Source: a virus. Taken from it: a stretch of DNA of 64,000 bases. The stretch lies in the IMG/VR virus record IMGVR_UViG_3300036944_001167, positions 1 through 64,000 of that record; one strand, written 5' to 3'. A program made the translations under genes and the position numbers. Shown here one piece after another: positions 26,314 through 34,330 of this stretch. Numbering within the stretch: position 1 is the first letter of the stretch; the number at the start of each line of letters is the position of its first letter. Below the pieces are notes generated by a model, which saw nothing but the letters and a program-made list of their open reading frames with translations, was not told the DNA's origin and did not search any database.

Positions 26314-26335
26314 CTAGAGGGCCTAAGCCCTCTAG
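26314..26335 (-). terminator. Hairpin within the small-gene run
   Basis: CTAGAGGGC-loop-GCCCTCTAG followed by TATGCCGG on the minus strand. It overlaps the stop codon of the 26332 gene and splits the run into two units. Confidence 0.75.
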
Positions 26336-26787
26336 GATCTGCGGCAGACTTTGACTAGCATATTCTGACCTCGCCAACCGACCACACTGCGATACAGCAT
26401 CGGGTGGTTTGCGATTTTGTAAACCTCCATGAAGTTCACGAGTTCATAATACACTTCTAAAGCCAACGCAGTAAGTTGATGGTGGACGACGGCGTCGTTC
26501 ACGTCTTCATAACAATTCGTTGGATTCACGTGTTGTATTTTTTGCTCGAACTCAGCCAGAATGGTGGTGGATCTCGGGGGAGTACTGGGGAGGGGGAAGG
26601 GACTTGAGAAGTCCAAGTAGTATGCAGGGTGACTGCAGTAACTACGTTGGTCGGCTATCTCAACTTTATCCATGACCGTAACCGATGTTTCCATGAAGTC
26701 CTTGAGAGACATCTTATTTTGCTCAAGGTGTGGCTCCACGTGTTCGTACATCGCTATCAGGTGACTCAAGGGGATCGATAGGATCAT
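26332..26787 (-). CDS. Hypothetical protein, 151 aa (small-gene run)
   Basis: ATG start overlapping the upstream gene by about 64 bases, or an internal ATG 12 codons later. Helical with a Pro/Ser-rich loop in the middle and a short C-terminal strand (NMLVKVC). No family recognised. Confidence 0.65.
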   Translation of the reverse strand: MILSIPLSHLIAMYEHVEPHLEQNKMSLKDFMETSVTVMDKVEIADQRSYCSHPAYYLDFSSPFPLPSTPPRSTTILAEFEQKIQHVNPTNCYEDVNDAVVHHQLTALALEVYYELVNFMEVYKIANHPMLYRSVVGWRGQNMLVKVCRRS

Positions 26788-27133
26788 AGTGACATTCCAC
26801 GACTAGCACAGCTTGGGTTTGTTTACTGACTCGAAGGTCACACTGACTCATGTGCTCTCCTAGGTAGTGGAACAGTACGTGCTCCAACGCATTCATGTAA
26901 TCTAGGTACTGTTGGTGTAGGTGGGTCACCGTTTCCGAGTACGCCACCCCTTCATCACCTAAGACCCGATCAAAGAATAAGTCGGCTAACACTTGACCGT
27001 CGCCCCTATTACCTAAGAGTTTCACAGCCAAACAACACAAGCTTTGCGACGACTCATTTAAGTACGTCAAGAGTTTAAGGGAGGGAGGTGGTAGTTCGGA
27101 GTTCGGGATTGCCAACACCACCACCGGACTCAT
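26723..27133 (-). CDS. Hypothetical protein, 136 aa (small-gene run)
   Basis: Starts with an ATGA overlap with the stop of the upstream gene, a sign of translational coupling. Helical middle and a late strand (QAVLVVECHYD). No family recognised. Confidence 0.68.
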   Translation of the reverse strand: MSPVVVLAIPNSELPPPSLKLLTYLNESSQSLCCLAVKLLGNRGDGQVLADLFFDRVLGDEGVAYSETVTHLHQQYLDYMNALEHVLFHYLGEHMSQCDLRVSKQTQAVLVVECHYDPIDPLESPDSDVRTRGATP

Positions 27134-27582
27134 CGCATTGCTTCCAGAGCACGGCGCACGCGTTCGGGTACGTAGTCACCGTTGTCTTCTGCTTCTTCCA
27201 ACCACTCCTGTGCTTGTTCCTCAATATTGAAGGTGACAGGCGCAGCTCGCTCACGAAGGATTTCCACTAAGGTATCTCCCCGTCGAATCAGACGAAAGTT
27301 ACAGACGTACTCGCTGATGTCGTACTCGAAGCTGAGGTTGAAGATTTGGTTCATCTGGTCACGCACCGCATCGAAGATCTCTTCGAGTTGGGTCGTCTCC
27401 AGTCCGTAATCAGCGATTTGTTTCTTGATGACTTCACAACACGCCATCACATTACCGCTTATACGGTTCTCTACCAGTTGGTAGAGGATCGACTCCAGGT
27501 TCAGGTACTGAGCAGCGGCACCGAAGTGATCGCATAGCGCAGTCTCCATAAACCCCAAGACCCGAGAGGTCTCAACCACCAC
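27130..27582 (-). CDS. Hypothetical protein, about 150 aa (small-gene run)
   Basis: The start is uncertain: GTG 27582 lies just after the upstream stop, and ATG 27549 is an alternative; neither has a strong ribosome site. Helical, with late strands (FRLIRRGDTLVEIL) and an acidic C-terminal helix. No family recognised. Confidence 0.65.
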   Translation of the reverse strand: MVVETSRVLGFMETALCDHFGAAAQYLNLESILYQLVENRISGNVMACCEVIKKQIADYGLETTQLEEIFDAVRDQMNQIFNLSFEYDISEYVCNFRLIRRGDTLVEILRERAAPVTFNIEEQAQEWLEEAEDNGDYVPERVRRALEAMR

Positions 27583-27586
27583 CCGT

Positions 27587-28108
27587 CTAGGGTTTGATGG
27601 TGCTTCGGTATTTGTCCCAGAATAGTGCACGGTAATCTTCCCCGCGATTCAAAATGTAACTGTTACCCATCTGCTTGAGTGTGGCGTGATGCCAACTGGG
27701 TTCAATTGAGAAGGAGCTGGCAAGGTGGTCTTGGAGGAAACTGTCCAGAGGTTCGATCACCTCAAGCTCAATGATTTCACCCCATTTGAGCAAAGACGGG
27801 TTGGGATTTTTGGTTACGCCGACCACATTGGCAAAACCAGGAAAGATCCGTGCGATCAGACTCTCCATAACCTCGACTTCAAAGGATACTAACATATCCT
27901 TACGGTCCACCAGATTCAGCTCCTGCTCATCTTCATACCACAACATTAGATCACGCAAACGCATGATAAAGAGGTGCCGCACCACGTGGGTACACACCGA
28001 GTTGCTAAAACGCAATTCTTCTTTCGGGATCATCCCTTCTTCGATGATGTCGTGAAGTCTTGCCTTTAGGAACTCAACCCAATCACGGGTGGGGATAACG
28101 TATTTCAC
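27587..28108 (-). CDS. Hypothetical protein, 173 aa (first gene of small-gene run)
   Basis: GTG start with AAAGGA upstream, placed after a promoter-like TATAACAT. Helical, ending in a basic strand-rich tail. It begins the operon of overlapping small genes that extends to 25131. No family recognised. Confidence 0.7.
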   Translation of the reverse strand: MKYVIPTRDWVEFLKARLHDIIEEGMIPKEELRFSNSVCTHVVRHLFIMRLRDLMLWYEDEQELNLVDRKDMLVSFEVEVMESLIARIFPGFANVVGVTKNPNPSLLKWGEIIELEVIEPLDSFLQDHLASSFSIEPSWHHATLKQMGNSYILNRGEDYRALFWDKYRSTIKP

Positions 28109-28145
28109 AGGTTAATCCTTTCTTTAAAGGGGTCGGCCACTTCAC

Positions 28146-28164
28146 TAAGATGTTATAGGTTTGA
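28146..28164 (-). promoter_or_regulatory. Possible early-type promoter (weak match)
   Basis: TATAACAT, six bases, then GAAGT on the minus strand, keeping the spacing of the better promoters. Upstream AAACC also matches the promoter before the RNAP beta gene. Two to three motif positions differ. Confidence 0.35.
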
Positions 28165-28279
28165 AACTTCTTAGGATGCGTTACAAGGGGTTCTCTATAA
28201 AATACGTGGTCAGGTATTGTTTAACAGACGAAAACGTTATCTGGCGCTTCCTAGAGGGCTTATAAAGGATTTAAGGAAA

Positions 28280-28312
28280 AGGCGGCATAAAGGGAGGGGC
28301 GAACCCCTCCCT
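28280..28312 (-). terminator. Terminator of an unassigned transcript
   Basis: AGGGAGGGG-TTCG-CCCCTCCCT followed by TTATGCCGCC on the minus strand. No clear gene precedes it, so it implies an unannotated minus-strand transcript to the right. Confidence 0.8.
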
Positions 28313-28740
28313 CTACACCCCACCTTCTGGGTGGAAAGGAGTAAACTGACCGGCCTGGTAACGTACGAAGACTTCCCCTTAAGCAGCCCTGTACCTACCA
28401 GCGATGTTCTCTGTACGACACAACACCGTTCCCGAGTCGTTGTTGCATCAGAACATACACCAGCCTCGTTCACCCACTGAAAAACCGCTACCCCGCCCTA
28501 CGGATTGTAATAACTTTGCTCGCTCCACCGTGCGCAAACAAACAAATGAACGGTGGCAAAGTCCGGGTCACTTCTGTATTCATCCACACAGCTTTCACCG
28601 AGACCCATAACTCGGTTATCCGTACACACGGAGCAGCGCCATAGACGTTGCCAGCGGAGAACACTCGGTGTTAATCCATTGTCCGTGAAAGCCAACGGAT
28701 TTTTTTTTTCAGTACCGATTAGATCGCATACTATAGGGCA
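28313..28740 (-). other. Unassigned transcription unit between two terminators
   Basis: This 430-base stretch has no convincing gene of normal length, yet it is bounded on the minus strand by a terminator at each end. One candidate is a 65-codon frame (28498-28695, TTG start, poor ribosome site) with a CSVC-type Cys pair. Another is a structured RNA: ACCGAG and CTCGGT form a hairpin near 28605-28625. I cannot decide between a small protein and a noncoding RNA. Confidence 0.45.
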
Positions 28741-28744
28741 AAGC

Positions 28745-28799
28745 CCCGAGAAAAAAAAAAGGAGGCCGAAGCCTCCTGAGGTTTTTGTGCCACCTCAGG
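28745..28799. terminator. Bidirectional terminator
   Basis: AGGAGGC-CGAA-GCCTCCT (28760-28777) with a ten-T run on the minus strand. CCTGAGG and CCTCAGG (28775-28799) form an alternative overlapping hairpin. Confidence 0.8.
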
Positions 28800-29217
28800 G
28801 AATCTGAGGCAGTCCAACGAGCTGAGAAACAAGGTTGCGGCGGTACTTATACCATCCATCTGGGTGGGTGTGTAATCCGGCTTCTTGGCTAGCACGACGG
28901 ATGCTGTCATCGTCCTCAAAAAGCAGGGGTACCGGAAAATAGCGATAGCAACCAGGTTGACCTGAACGTACCAGTGTGTGTTTGGAACGTCCCTCCCAAT
29001 TACCAGTTTCAATACCTCGCTTGATCAGTTCGATCATGGAGGTGCCTTCATTAGACAGGCTCTGAATGTTGGTGTAGTGGGTGTGAGTCCGCGCAGGGTC
29101 ATCCAGTTGCGGGGTGATGTTACGGATGAAGACAGTCCCTTCTTCATCATGTTCAATCGTATTGCCGTTATTAAGCCGCACGTAAGACTTATCGGCATTA
29201 ATGGTAATATCTACCAT
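28795..29217 (-). CDS. Hypothetical protein, 140 aa
   Basis: Start at ATG 29217 after GGAGTAAAACTC. The first ~50 residues are beta-rich, the rest Arg/Tyr/His-rich. No family recognised. It ends in the terminator. Confidence 0.7.
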   Translation of the reverse strand: MVDITINADKSYVRLNNGNTIEHDEEGTVFIRNITPQLDDPARTHTHYTNIQSLSNEGTSMIELIKRGIETGNWEGRSKHTLVRSGQPGCYRYFPVPLLFEDDDSIRRASQEAGLHTHPDGWYKYRRNLVSQLVGLPQIP

Positions 29218-29569
29218 GAGTTTTACTCCACGTGTATTTCCGTACGAGTTGATAGGACTGGTATTCGAATGCAAACGACACGCACCCGAAGGCCAAAGGT
29301 CCCCACCACCCTAGGAAAATGAAAGGGATGATACCGACCACAACAGTCATAAACGTCAAGCTGGCTTGGTCAGTTGCTGACTTCAACCAAATCTCAACGG
29401 CCTTCCCCCCCAACACTGCTAGGCAGAGTGCTCTAGCGCCCGCATAGAAAGTCCACACCATTGCGATACGATGAGTTAACGCAAGGCCTGCCCATTTATA
29501 TATCCCCAGCATCCCTACTGCTATGATGAGGTAGATCACAAAAGGTATTACACCCTTGCTAGTTTTCAT
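29198..29569 (-). CDS. Small integral membrane protein, 123 aa
   Basis: Three to four hydrophobic segments (about residues 7-27, 33-55, 70-90 and 88-105) separated by short basic loops, and a basic C-terminus. An inner-membrane protein of unknown role. Overlaps the next gene by 20 bases. Confidence 0.7.
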   Translation of the reverse strand: MKTSKGVIPFVIYLIIAVGMLGIYKWAGLALTHRIAMVWTFYAGARALCLAVLGGKAVEIWLKSATDQASLTFMTVVVGIIPFIFLGWWGPLAFGCVSFAFEYQSYQLVRKYTWSKTHGRYYH

Positions 29570-29625
29570 GTTGGCTACTTCTTATTTCCGTTTTAGTTTT
29601 AGTCTCACCGTTAGGAGCACGTCCC

Positions 29626-30237
29626 ATGACGGCTAAACTTACTTCCCTCTTCGACACAAATCTCAGTTTGGTTTATAGTGCCGAAGGGATCGAGTTGGTT
29701 GATGCGGCTAAACGCCGTGACGCACCCTCGATTTACATTCTGTTGACGGACACCAAGACCCAGTTTAGCAAAGTCAGTAAACTGATTACGGGTGATCCCT
29801 ACAACCATGTGTCCTTGATGTTAACCGACAGTTTCGACGATCCTATCTACACCTACGCCTTGAACAACGGCATCAGTTCACTTAAGGGCGGTTTCATGGT
29901 GGAAGATCGTTCTAACTTGTACGGTTCATTTTATTCGCTTTACGAGTTAAAAGTAACAGGCGCAGCGTACCGTCAGATCAAGGAACGGGTAGAGTACCTT
30001 GCGGCAAATCCCAATCAGACTCGGTATAACCATCTGGGTTTGTTCAACGCCATCTTCCGCAAGAATATCTTTTCCTCTGAGGACGGGCAGATCTCCATCT
30101 GTTCTGAATTCGTGGTTGAGGTCTTACGCTTTGGCGGCATAGAACTCTTAAAGGGTAGACTCGGTAGCACCATCCGGCCTTACGACCTGGTGCGCTCCAA
30201 GCTACTGAAATTTGTACGCCGAGGCAAAATCAACTAG
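29626..30237 (+). CDS. Permuted NlpC/P60 (YiiX-like) papain-fold hydrolase
   Basis: This 203-residue protein has the catalytic His in YNHVSLML (about residue 61) before the Cys in ISICSEFVVEV (about residue 158). That order is typical of circularly permuted NlpC/P60 enzymes, which cleave amide or thioester bonds in peptides, lipids or cell walls. RBS TTAGGAG lies nine bases before the ATG. Substrate unknown; a lysis or virion role is possible. Confidence 0.62.
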   Translation: MTAKLTSLFDTNLSLVYSAEGIELVDAAKRRDAPSIYILLTDTKTQFSKVSKLITGDPYNHVSLMLTDSFDDPIYTYALNNGISSLKGGFMVEDRSNLYGSFYSLYELKVTGAAYRQIKERVEYLAANPNQTRYNHLGLFNAIFRKNIFSSEDGQISICSEFVVEVLRFGGIELLKGRLGSTIRPYDLVRSKLLKFVRRGKIN

Positions 30238-30612
30238 ACGGCATAATTAGGAAACGCCCCCGTCTCGACTCGAGTCAGGTCTGAGTGTCTTTTGCTTCGC
30301 TGCTGCCTCAAAGGGCTGCTGCTAGCTTGGACTACTGCCTGGGCTGCGGCCGAGGGGGGGTGTTCTTTACTGCTTTTGAAGCTATCAAGCAAACCCTAGG
30401 GGGGTGGACAGCTGATAGAGGCCGTTCGTCCTAGGTGTGTTACTATTAACGACTGCTGGGTTGGTAAACCCTTTACTGCCGAACTTAATCGGTTCATATA
30501 TATAGCGCATCAATAGACGCTTCTATCTTAAACCATGGCCCTGAACCCTGTGAACTGGCGGGGGGTTTTATGCCGCGCGTTAAAAGGCCGCGGACTCACC
30601 TCAGATATATGT
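30238..30612. other. Non-coding stretch with local G-runs
   Basis: No gene-like frame on either strand. It ends on the plus strand with TGAACTGGCGGGGG then TTTTATGCCGC (about 30554-30575), resembling the local terminator tails but without a clear stem. The TGAACTGGCGGGGG block recurs inverted near 36505-36520. A small RNA is possible. Confidence 0.4.
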
Positions 30613-31053
30613 TCAAAGATAGACGCTCCGTTGACCGCCAGCACTGACCGAACCACCCAAATGACTTGGCGCCATTGGTAGCATAAGGTCAGCATGATGA
30701 GTAGCAGAAAGAAAAAGATTCCTTGTATGCTCGCATGGACGGTTGATGGGAAATAGGAGACGTCTGCGCCTTACAGGCACCTTAAGCCTGGGGTGCGAAT
30801 CTCCCACCAATGTGCGTCGCCTAGGCCAACTCTCATCCACTACAAACCCGTAAGCTGTTTTAACACGGGGAATATCGATTCCTTCTCGTGTTACTGCCTC
30901 GTGTTGAAAGGACCGTAAAGTGTAAGCCTTCTGCGACCAGCCGTTGGAGGTGGTATAGTAGCCGACATCCACACCCTGAACTTCAACCCCCGCTGGGATT
31001 CCCTGATTCAGCAAGTGCGCCAACGCCAATGCACCCATACCACCGATGATCAA
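30613..31053 (-). CDS. Doubtful gene, Rossmann-like N-terminus
   Basis: A 146-codon frame with only a TTG start. The first ~90 residues look protein-like, opening with RVLIIGGMGALALAHLL, a pattern like an NAD-binding beta-alpha unit. The C-terminal third is low in plausibility. It may be a remnant of a larger gene or a real small protein with an unusual start. Confidence 0.35.
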   Translation of the reverse strand: MIIGGMGALALAHLLNQGIPAGVEVQGVDVGYYTTSNGWSQKAYTLRSFQHEAVTREGIDIPRVKTAYGFVVDESWPRRRTLVGDSHPRLKVPVRRRRLLFPINRPCEHTRNLFLSATHHADLMLPMAPSHLGGSVSAGGQRSVYL

Positions 31054-31075
31054 GACTCTTATACAAAGCCCCTTA

Positions 31076-31137
31076 TTAAAAATGGTGGGTTGGTAGAGCG
31101 ACCAGGAAAAGGTATCGCTCTAGGCTCCAACCCCACC
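31076..31137 (-). terminator. Long hairpin with U-rich tail
   Basis: GGTGGG..TTGG..TAGAGCGA pairs with TCGCTCTA..CCAA..CCCACC (stem of about 18 bp with a bulge), followed on the minus strand by ATTTTTAATAA. It terminates the small-gene pair at 31144-31502. Confidence 0.7.
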
Positions 31138-31143
31138 AAAACC

Positions 31144-31305
31144 TTAACAGACCATCTCGGGAACCGGGATGCCCAACTCTTCGCACCGTTTCTCCAAATC
31201 AGCTTGGGCTTGTTGAAACTGCTCAATCCGCTTCAAAGTCTCTTCTCGAGCCTTCGGATTCGGTGTGGGTAGCTTCAAGTCGCTTAACTTGATTGGACGG
31301 AGCAT
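31144..31305 (-). CDS. Small coiled-coil-like protein, 53 aa
   Basis: A short gene starting at ATG 31305 with GAGGAC six bases upstream. The residues form a Lys/Glu/Gln-rich helix (REETLKRIEQFQQAQAD). It overlaps the stop of the membrane-protein gene upstream, so the two are probably coupled. Function unknown. Confidence 0.65.
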   Translation of the reverse strand: MLRPIKLSDLKLPTPNPKAREETLKRIEQFQQAQADLEKRCEELGIPVPEMVC

Positions 31306-31502
31306 GTGGTGTCCTCATATGGATAACGTTCGAGCATCGCGATTCGCTTGCGAGTCAAACCCATACACAGTACAAACTGGAACAATCCCAGCCCCACTGC
31401 CGCATGCCAGGAAAACAAACTTCCAATGGCTGCACCTATCACTGCACAGAATACGACGAACAAGGTGCGTAAAACCAAATACTCTTTTTGCTCTTGCGTC
31501 AC
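31284..31502 (-). CDS. Small membrane protein, 72 aa
   Basis: GTG start. Two hydrophobic helices (about residues 12-30 and 33-47) and a positively charged loop after the second. Holin-like in size but with no supporting context; function unknown. Confidence 0.6.
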   Translation of the reverse strand: MTQEQKEYLVLRTLFVVFCAVIGAAIGSLFSWHAAVGLGLFQFVLCMGLTRKRIAMLERYPYEDTTCSVQSS

Positions 31503-31545
31503 GATGATGAAGTCCTATTTCAATGGTGGTGTTTAAGACAATGTA

Positions 31546-32025
31546 TTACCAACCAGCGCTGGGCGGTGGATTGTTATTAATCGTAACCTTCTTCGTACGG
31601 ACCCAACTACGAATGTCTATCCGTGTGGGTGCTTTGGTCATACGAATGGTCTCCTTTGTTTTGTATTCACTCTGGAAGTTATTGACCGCATTCCCAACTA
31701 ACTCCCAGTGGTCTGTCGACTTGGGTTTAAACTCGTGGAGGAATACTGGACACTCCAAAAGTTCCTTAAGTCCCACCTGTCGATGTTTGGACGATAGTTC
31801 AATCACGAGTATGTCACCCTCGATCTTAAAACGATCTAACTCAAAAGACTTCTCGATAGACGACGCCCATCCGAGTCCTATGGCCGATTCTTTATCCGTG
31901 GTAGCGTAAAGGTACCGGTTGGATTCAGTCTCATCCCATTTAATTTCTTTTCCCGTGTGTTCATAACCTGGCTTTAATACAAGGTCATTAAAGCCAGTGC
32001 CGTGATATAATTTACTGGGAAGCAT
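31546..32025 (-). CDS. ADP-ribosyltransferase-fold protein (tentative)
   Basis: This 159-residue protein opens with LYHGTGF and at about residues 38-52 has YLYATTDKESAIGLG. An N-terminal YHGT followed by (L/Y)YAT is the pattern seen in ADP-ribosyltransferase and KptA-like folds, where the His/Gly segment binds NAD. The third catalytic position is not obvious. If real, it may modify a host or phage protein or RNA. ATG start after AAGGATG. Confidence 0.45.
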   Translation of the reverse strand: MLPSKLYHGTGFNDLVLKPGYEHTGKEIKWDETESNRYLYATTDKESAIGLGWASSIEKSFELDRFKIEGDILVIELSSKHRQVGLKELLECPVFLHEFKPKSTDHWELVGNAVNNFQSEYKTKETIRMTKAPTRIDIRSWVRTKKVTINNNPPPSAGW

Positions 32026-32038
32026 CTGACATCCTTAC

Positions 32039-32239
32039 TTATCCCAAACCGATGCCCGAAGGACGATTAACCACCAGATGTTTCTCGGGGTCGTACTTTT
32101 CTTGCGGGAACTGGTTGTGCCAGGGTTGGCTCATGCAGCAGGTACAGAGCCACTTACCTGACGGCCACGGTTGTGATACCGGTGACAGCTCATCAAGGTC
32201 AACCGTTCCACAATTGTCGCAAACAAACAAGTGGCTCAT
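32039..32239 (-). CDS. Small zinc-ribbon protein, 66 aa
   Basis: CDNC near residue 8 and CTCC near residue 32 form two Cys pairs for one zinc site. The end is His- and Gly-containing. AGAGGTAC lies before the ATG. It sits just downstream of PhuZ; role unknown. Confidence 0.7.
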   Translation of the reverse strand: MSHLFVCDNCGTVDLDELSPVSQPWPSGKWLCTCCMSQPWHNQFPQEKYDPEKHLVVNRPSGIGLG

Positions 32240-32249
32240 ATAGTACCTC

Positions 32250-33230
32250 TTACAGAACCAAACCGTCGTCTTGTGCTTCGTCCAGATCCACGATCTTGCG
32301 GGTCTGTACGCGGCTATCGCGACGAGCGTTGTAGTCGTTACGGGTTTCCTCGAGCTTCTCGTAAGTCGCGCCGAGGTGTTGGGTCGAGATCACGAAATGG
32401 ATCTCTTCGATGTCCTGCACCTTGTGCTGGAAGTAACCAGTTGCCGAGTAGTCCGGCACCGGATCGGTAAGATGCGGTTGGTCACGATCAGCGTAGAGGC
32501 TGGCCACCGAGATCGGATCGGTGATGCTCTTGGCCGACTTCTGGTCGATGAAGATGTCCAGCAGCGAGAGCTGCGGCGCCACTTCGGTCGAGTGGTTGTA
32601 ACGCAGCCAGTGACTGACGTCTTTGGTATCCAGCTCGGCATTCTGACGCGAAGCCAGGTACGACAGGCAGGAGGTAGCGAACGCCAGCTTTTTGTCCACC
32701 GCGCTGCGGGTGTTGTCGCCACCGTTGTGCAGGTAGTAGGTCACGACAGGGGCCGATTCCTTCTTACTGATAGCCGCCAACGATTTCAGGGTGTTGACGG
32801 TGTTGTTGGCAGTGATGTTCGATTCCGAAGAACCGGCAGTCAGTACCACGACCGGCAACCCGCGCGCCAGCAGTTCGGAGACGATCAGCGGACCCAGAAC
32901 AGAACCCGAGCCACCGGAGGCCGAGAACACGACGATGTTGAACTCACCAGGCTGCTGCGATTGCAGGATGTGCTTGATGGAGCTGGAGATCTGAGCGTGG
33001 TTCTCACGACGCACCTTACCGGAACCGTCGGTGTTGTCGAGGATGTAGATCTTTTCCTCGGGGATTTCCGGAGTCAGGTTGGAGCGACTGGTGTCGATGA
33101 ACGCCGGATCGATCGCAGCGAACCCATCACCTCCCTGACTCTTCAGGTAGTTTGCAGCGAAATTGACCCCGAGGCCCCCACACCCAAAAATTCGAACGGT
33201 ACCGACACCAGAAACGTTTTTATCGCTCAT
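32250..33230 (-). CDS. phuZ: PhuZ tubulin/FtsZ-like cytoskeletal protein
   Basis: This is a 326-residue protein. The nucleotide-binding tubulin signature appears as SASGGSGSVLGP (residues 103-114, GGSGS at 106-110), preceded by a Rossmann start (RIFGCGGLGVNFA). The C-terminus is acidic and extended (DLDEAQDDG), as in PhuZ, where this tail contacts the neighbouring subunit in the filament. PhuZ forms dynamic filaments that centre the phage nucleus and carry capsids to it (phiKZ gp39, 201phi2-1 gp59). Codon use is G/C-ended, suggesting high expression. Confidence 0.93.
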   Translation of the reverse strand: MSDKNVSGVGTVRIFGCGGLGVNFAANYLKSQGGDGFAAIDPAFIDTSRSNLTPEIPEEKIYILDNTDGSGKVRRENHAQISSSIKHILQSQQPGEFNIVVFSASGGSGSVLGPLIVSELLARGLPVVVLTAGSSESNITANNTVNTLKSLAAISKKESAPVVTYYLHNGGDNTRSAVDKKLAFATSCLSYLASRQNAELDTKDVSHWLRYNHSTEVAPQLSLLDIFIDQKSAKSITDPISVASLYADRDQPHLTDPVPDYSATGYFQHKVQDIEEIHFVISTQHLGATYEKLEETRNDYNARRDSRVQTRKIVDLDEAQDDGLVL

Positions 33231-33270
33231 ATGAATTCACCTTGTATTCAGGTTAAGTTTAGTACATAGG

Positions 33271-33300
33271 GATTACCGTTTATAGGTTGGGTAGATCCCT
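33271..33300. promoter_or_regulatory. Inverted repeat upstream of PhuZ
   Basis: TAGGGAT and ATCCCTA, 7 bp, separated by about 16 bases, in the PhuZ upstream region. It could be an attenuator or operator; no function is proved. Confidence 0.35.
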
Positions 33301-33357
33301 ACATGGGTTTATGCTGGCATCTCTTCAAAGAAATACCAAACACATATCTTTTTTTAC

Positions 33358-33957
33358 TTACAACAAATCCACGAGGTCGCGTTGTTCTTGAAGCTCCTGT
33401 TTAAACGCCTGTGTGTACAGGTTTGGATAGCGGGCATAACCTTGACTACCAAACTTCTCTTTAATGTGTGTCAATGCTCCTTTACGGGCGGCTTCGTGAT
33501 TATCCCCTCGATGGAGTCGATACTCAATGGCGCGTTGGAGCATGCCTTTAAGATTCTTATCCGGGAACCCCCGATCTGCTGAGGACATCAATTCAGCAAA
33601 CTGGTTGGTAAACGGCTGCTGGTTAGACGCCCGGTGTTCACGACAACCTGAGGCCACCAAAGAACGCTCTTCAGGGTCCAATTGAGCGATCAGTGGGTAA
33701 TCAGTAGTCATGATCCACTCACCGGACATCAGGTGGTGGTTGTAACGACTCCACGAAAACAAGTCGTGGAAATAAGCAACCAACAGAATAAGTTTGGGGT
33801 TAAAACCCAAACGTAATTTATTGTTGATGTGGAGTCCTGTCAACTCTACGTTGCGGAAATGGTCTACTCGATGGGCGGCATCATTCAACGACCACGCATG
33901 AGAGAAGTCACTGATGATGGTGAGCCGCATGTCATCGAGTTCATCTTTGTTCGACAT
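33358..33957 (-). CDS. HD-domain phosphohydrolase
   Basis: This 199-residue protein has HRVDHFRNV near residue 28, then AYFHDLFSW with the HD pair near residue 63, YNHH just after, and REHRAS near residue 105. The H...HD...H pattern is typical of HD metal-dependent phosphohydrolases, which hydrolyse nucleotides or cyclic nucleotides. It could process nucleotide pools or signalling molecules. The start is ATG 33957, set by a Shine-Dalgarno hairpin. Confidence 0.75.
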   Translation of the reverse strand: MSNKDELDDMRLTIISDFSHAWSLNDAAHRVDHFRNVELTGLHINNKLRLGFNPKLILLVAYFHDLFSWSRYNHHLMSGEWIMTTDYPLIAQLDPEERSLVASGCREHRASNQQPFTNQFAELMSSADRGFPDKNLKGMLQRAIEYRLHRGDNHEAARKGALTHIKEKFGSQGYARYPNLYTQAFKQELQEQRDLVDLL

Positions 33958-33961
33958 CTTC

Positions 33962-33975
33962 ATTCTCCTAAGAAT
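33962..33975 (-). promoter_or_regulatory. Shine-Dalgarno hairpin of the HD gene
   Basis: ATTCT-TAGG-AGAAT, with AGGAG placed seven bases before ATG 33957. Confidence 0.6.
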
Positions 33976-33988
33976 TGCTGGGTTGGGT

Positions 33989-34201
33989 TTATTTATCGCT
34001 GAGGGCAAAAGCCTTGTTAGCGAACTCGAGGGCTTTTTTCATACAGGCATCTTTAACCGGACCTTCACGATGACTGTCAGCTTCAATAACCATCAGGTCG
34101 GCCTGTTGAAAGAACTGCTCCGCCTTACGACGGTTCTCCCAACGTTTGACTGCATGTGCTGCACGCTTTCCCCAATGTACAGGGTTAATCCATTTGAACA
34201 T
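33989..34201 (-). CDS. Hypothetical protein, 70 aa
   Basis: ATG 34201 after GGAGCACTATC. A highly charged helical protein (KRWENRRKAEQFF). No family recognised. Located upstream of the HD gene and probably cotranscribed. Confidence 0.6.
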   Translation of the reverse strand: MFKWINPVHWGKRAAHAVKRWENRRKAEQFFQQADLMVIEADSHREGPVKDACMKKALEFANKAFALSDK

Positions 34202-34226
34202 GATAGTGCTCCAATCGACTGAAGGC

Positions 34227-34245
34227 TGGACATTACTTCCCACAG
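34227..34245 (-). promoter_or_regulatory. Possible early-type promoter (weak match)
   Basis: TATACTAT, then six bases, then GAAGT on the minus strand, matching the spacing of the other early promoters but with changed bases. Confidence 0.35.
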
Positions 34246-34330
34246 ATAGTATACACCTGAATTATTTTCCAATAAGAGATTGACTTACCCGCAATTTTAT
34301 AGAAGGGGAAACTAACGTAGGACCTTAACT

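Noticed and set aside
30735-30812. tRNA-like sequence on the plus strand (CAGGC-7-GCCTG arm and a GTGCGAATC segment)
   Set aside because: The anticodon-like arm has C instead of U at the position before the anticodon, there is no room for a variable loop, and the acceptor and D arms do not pair. At most a degraded tRNA.
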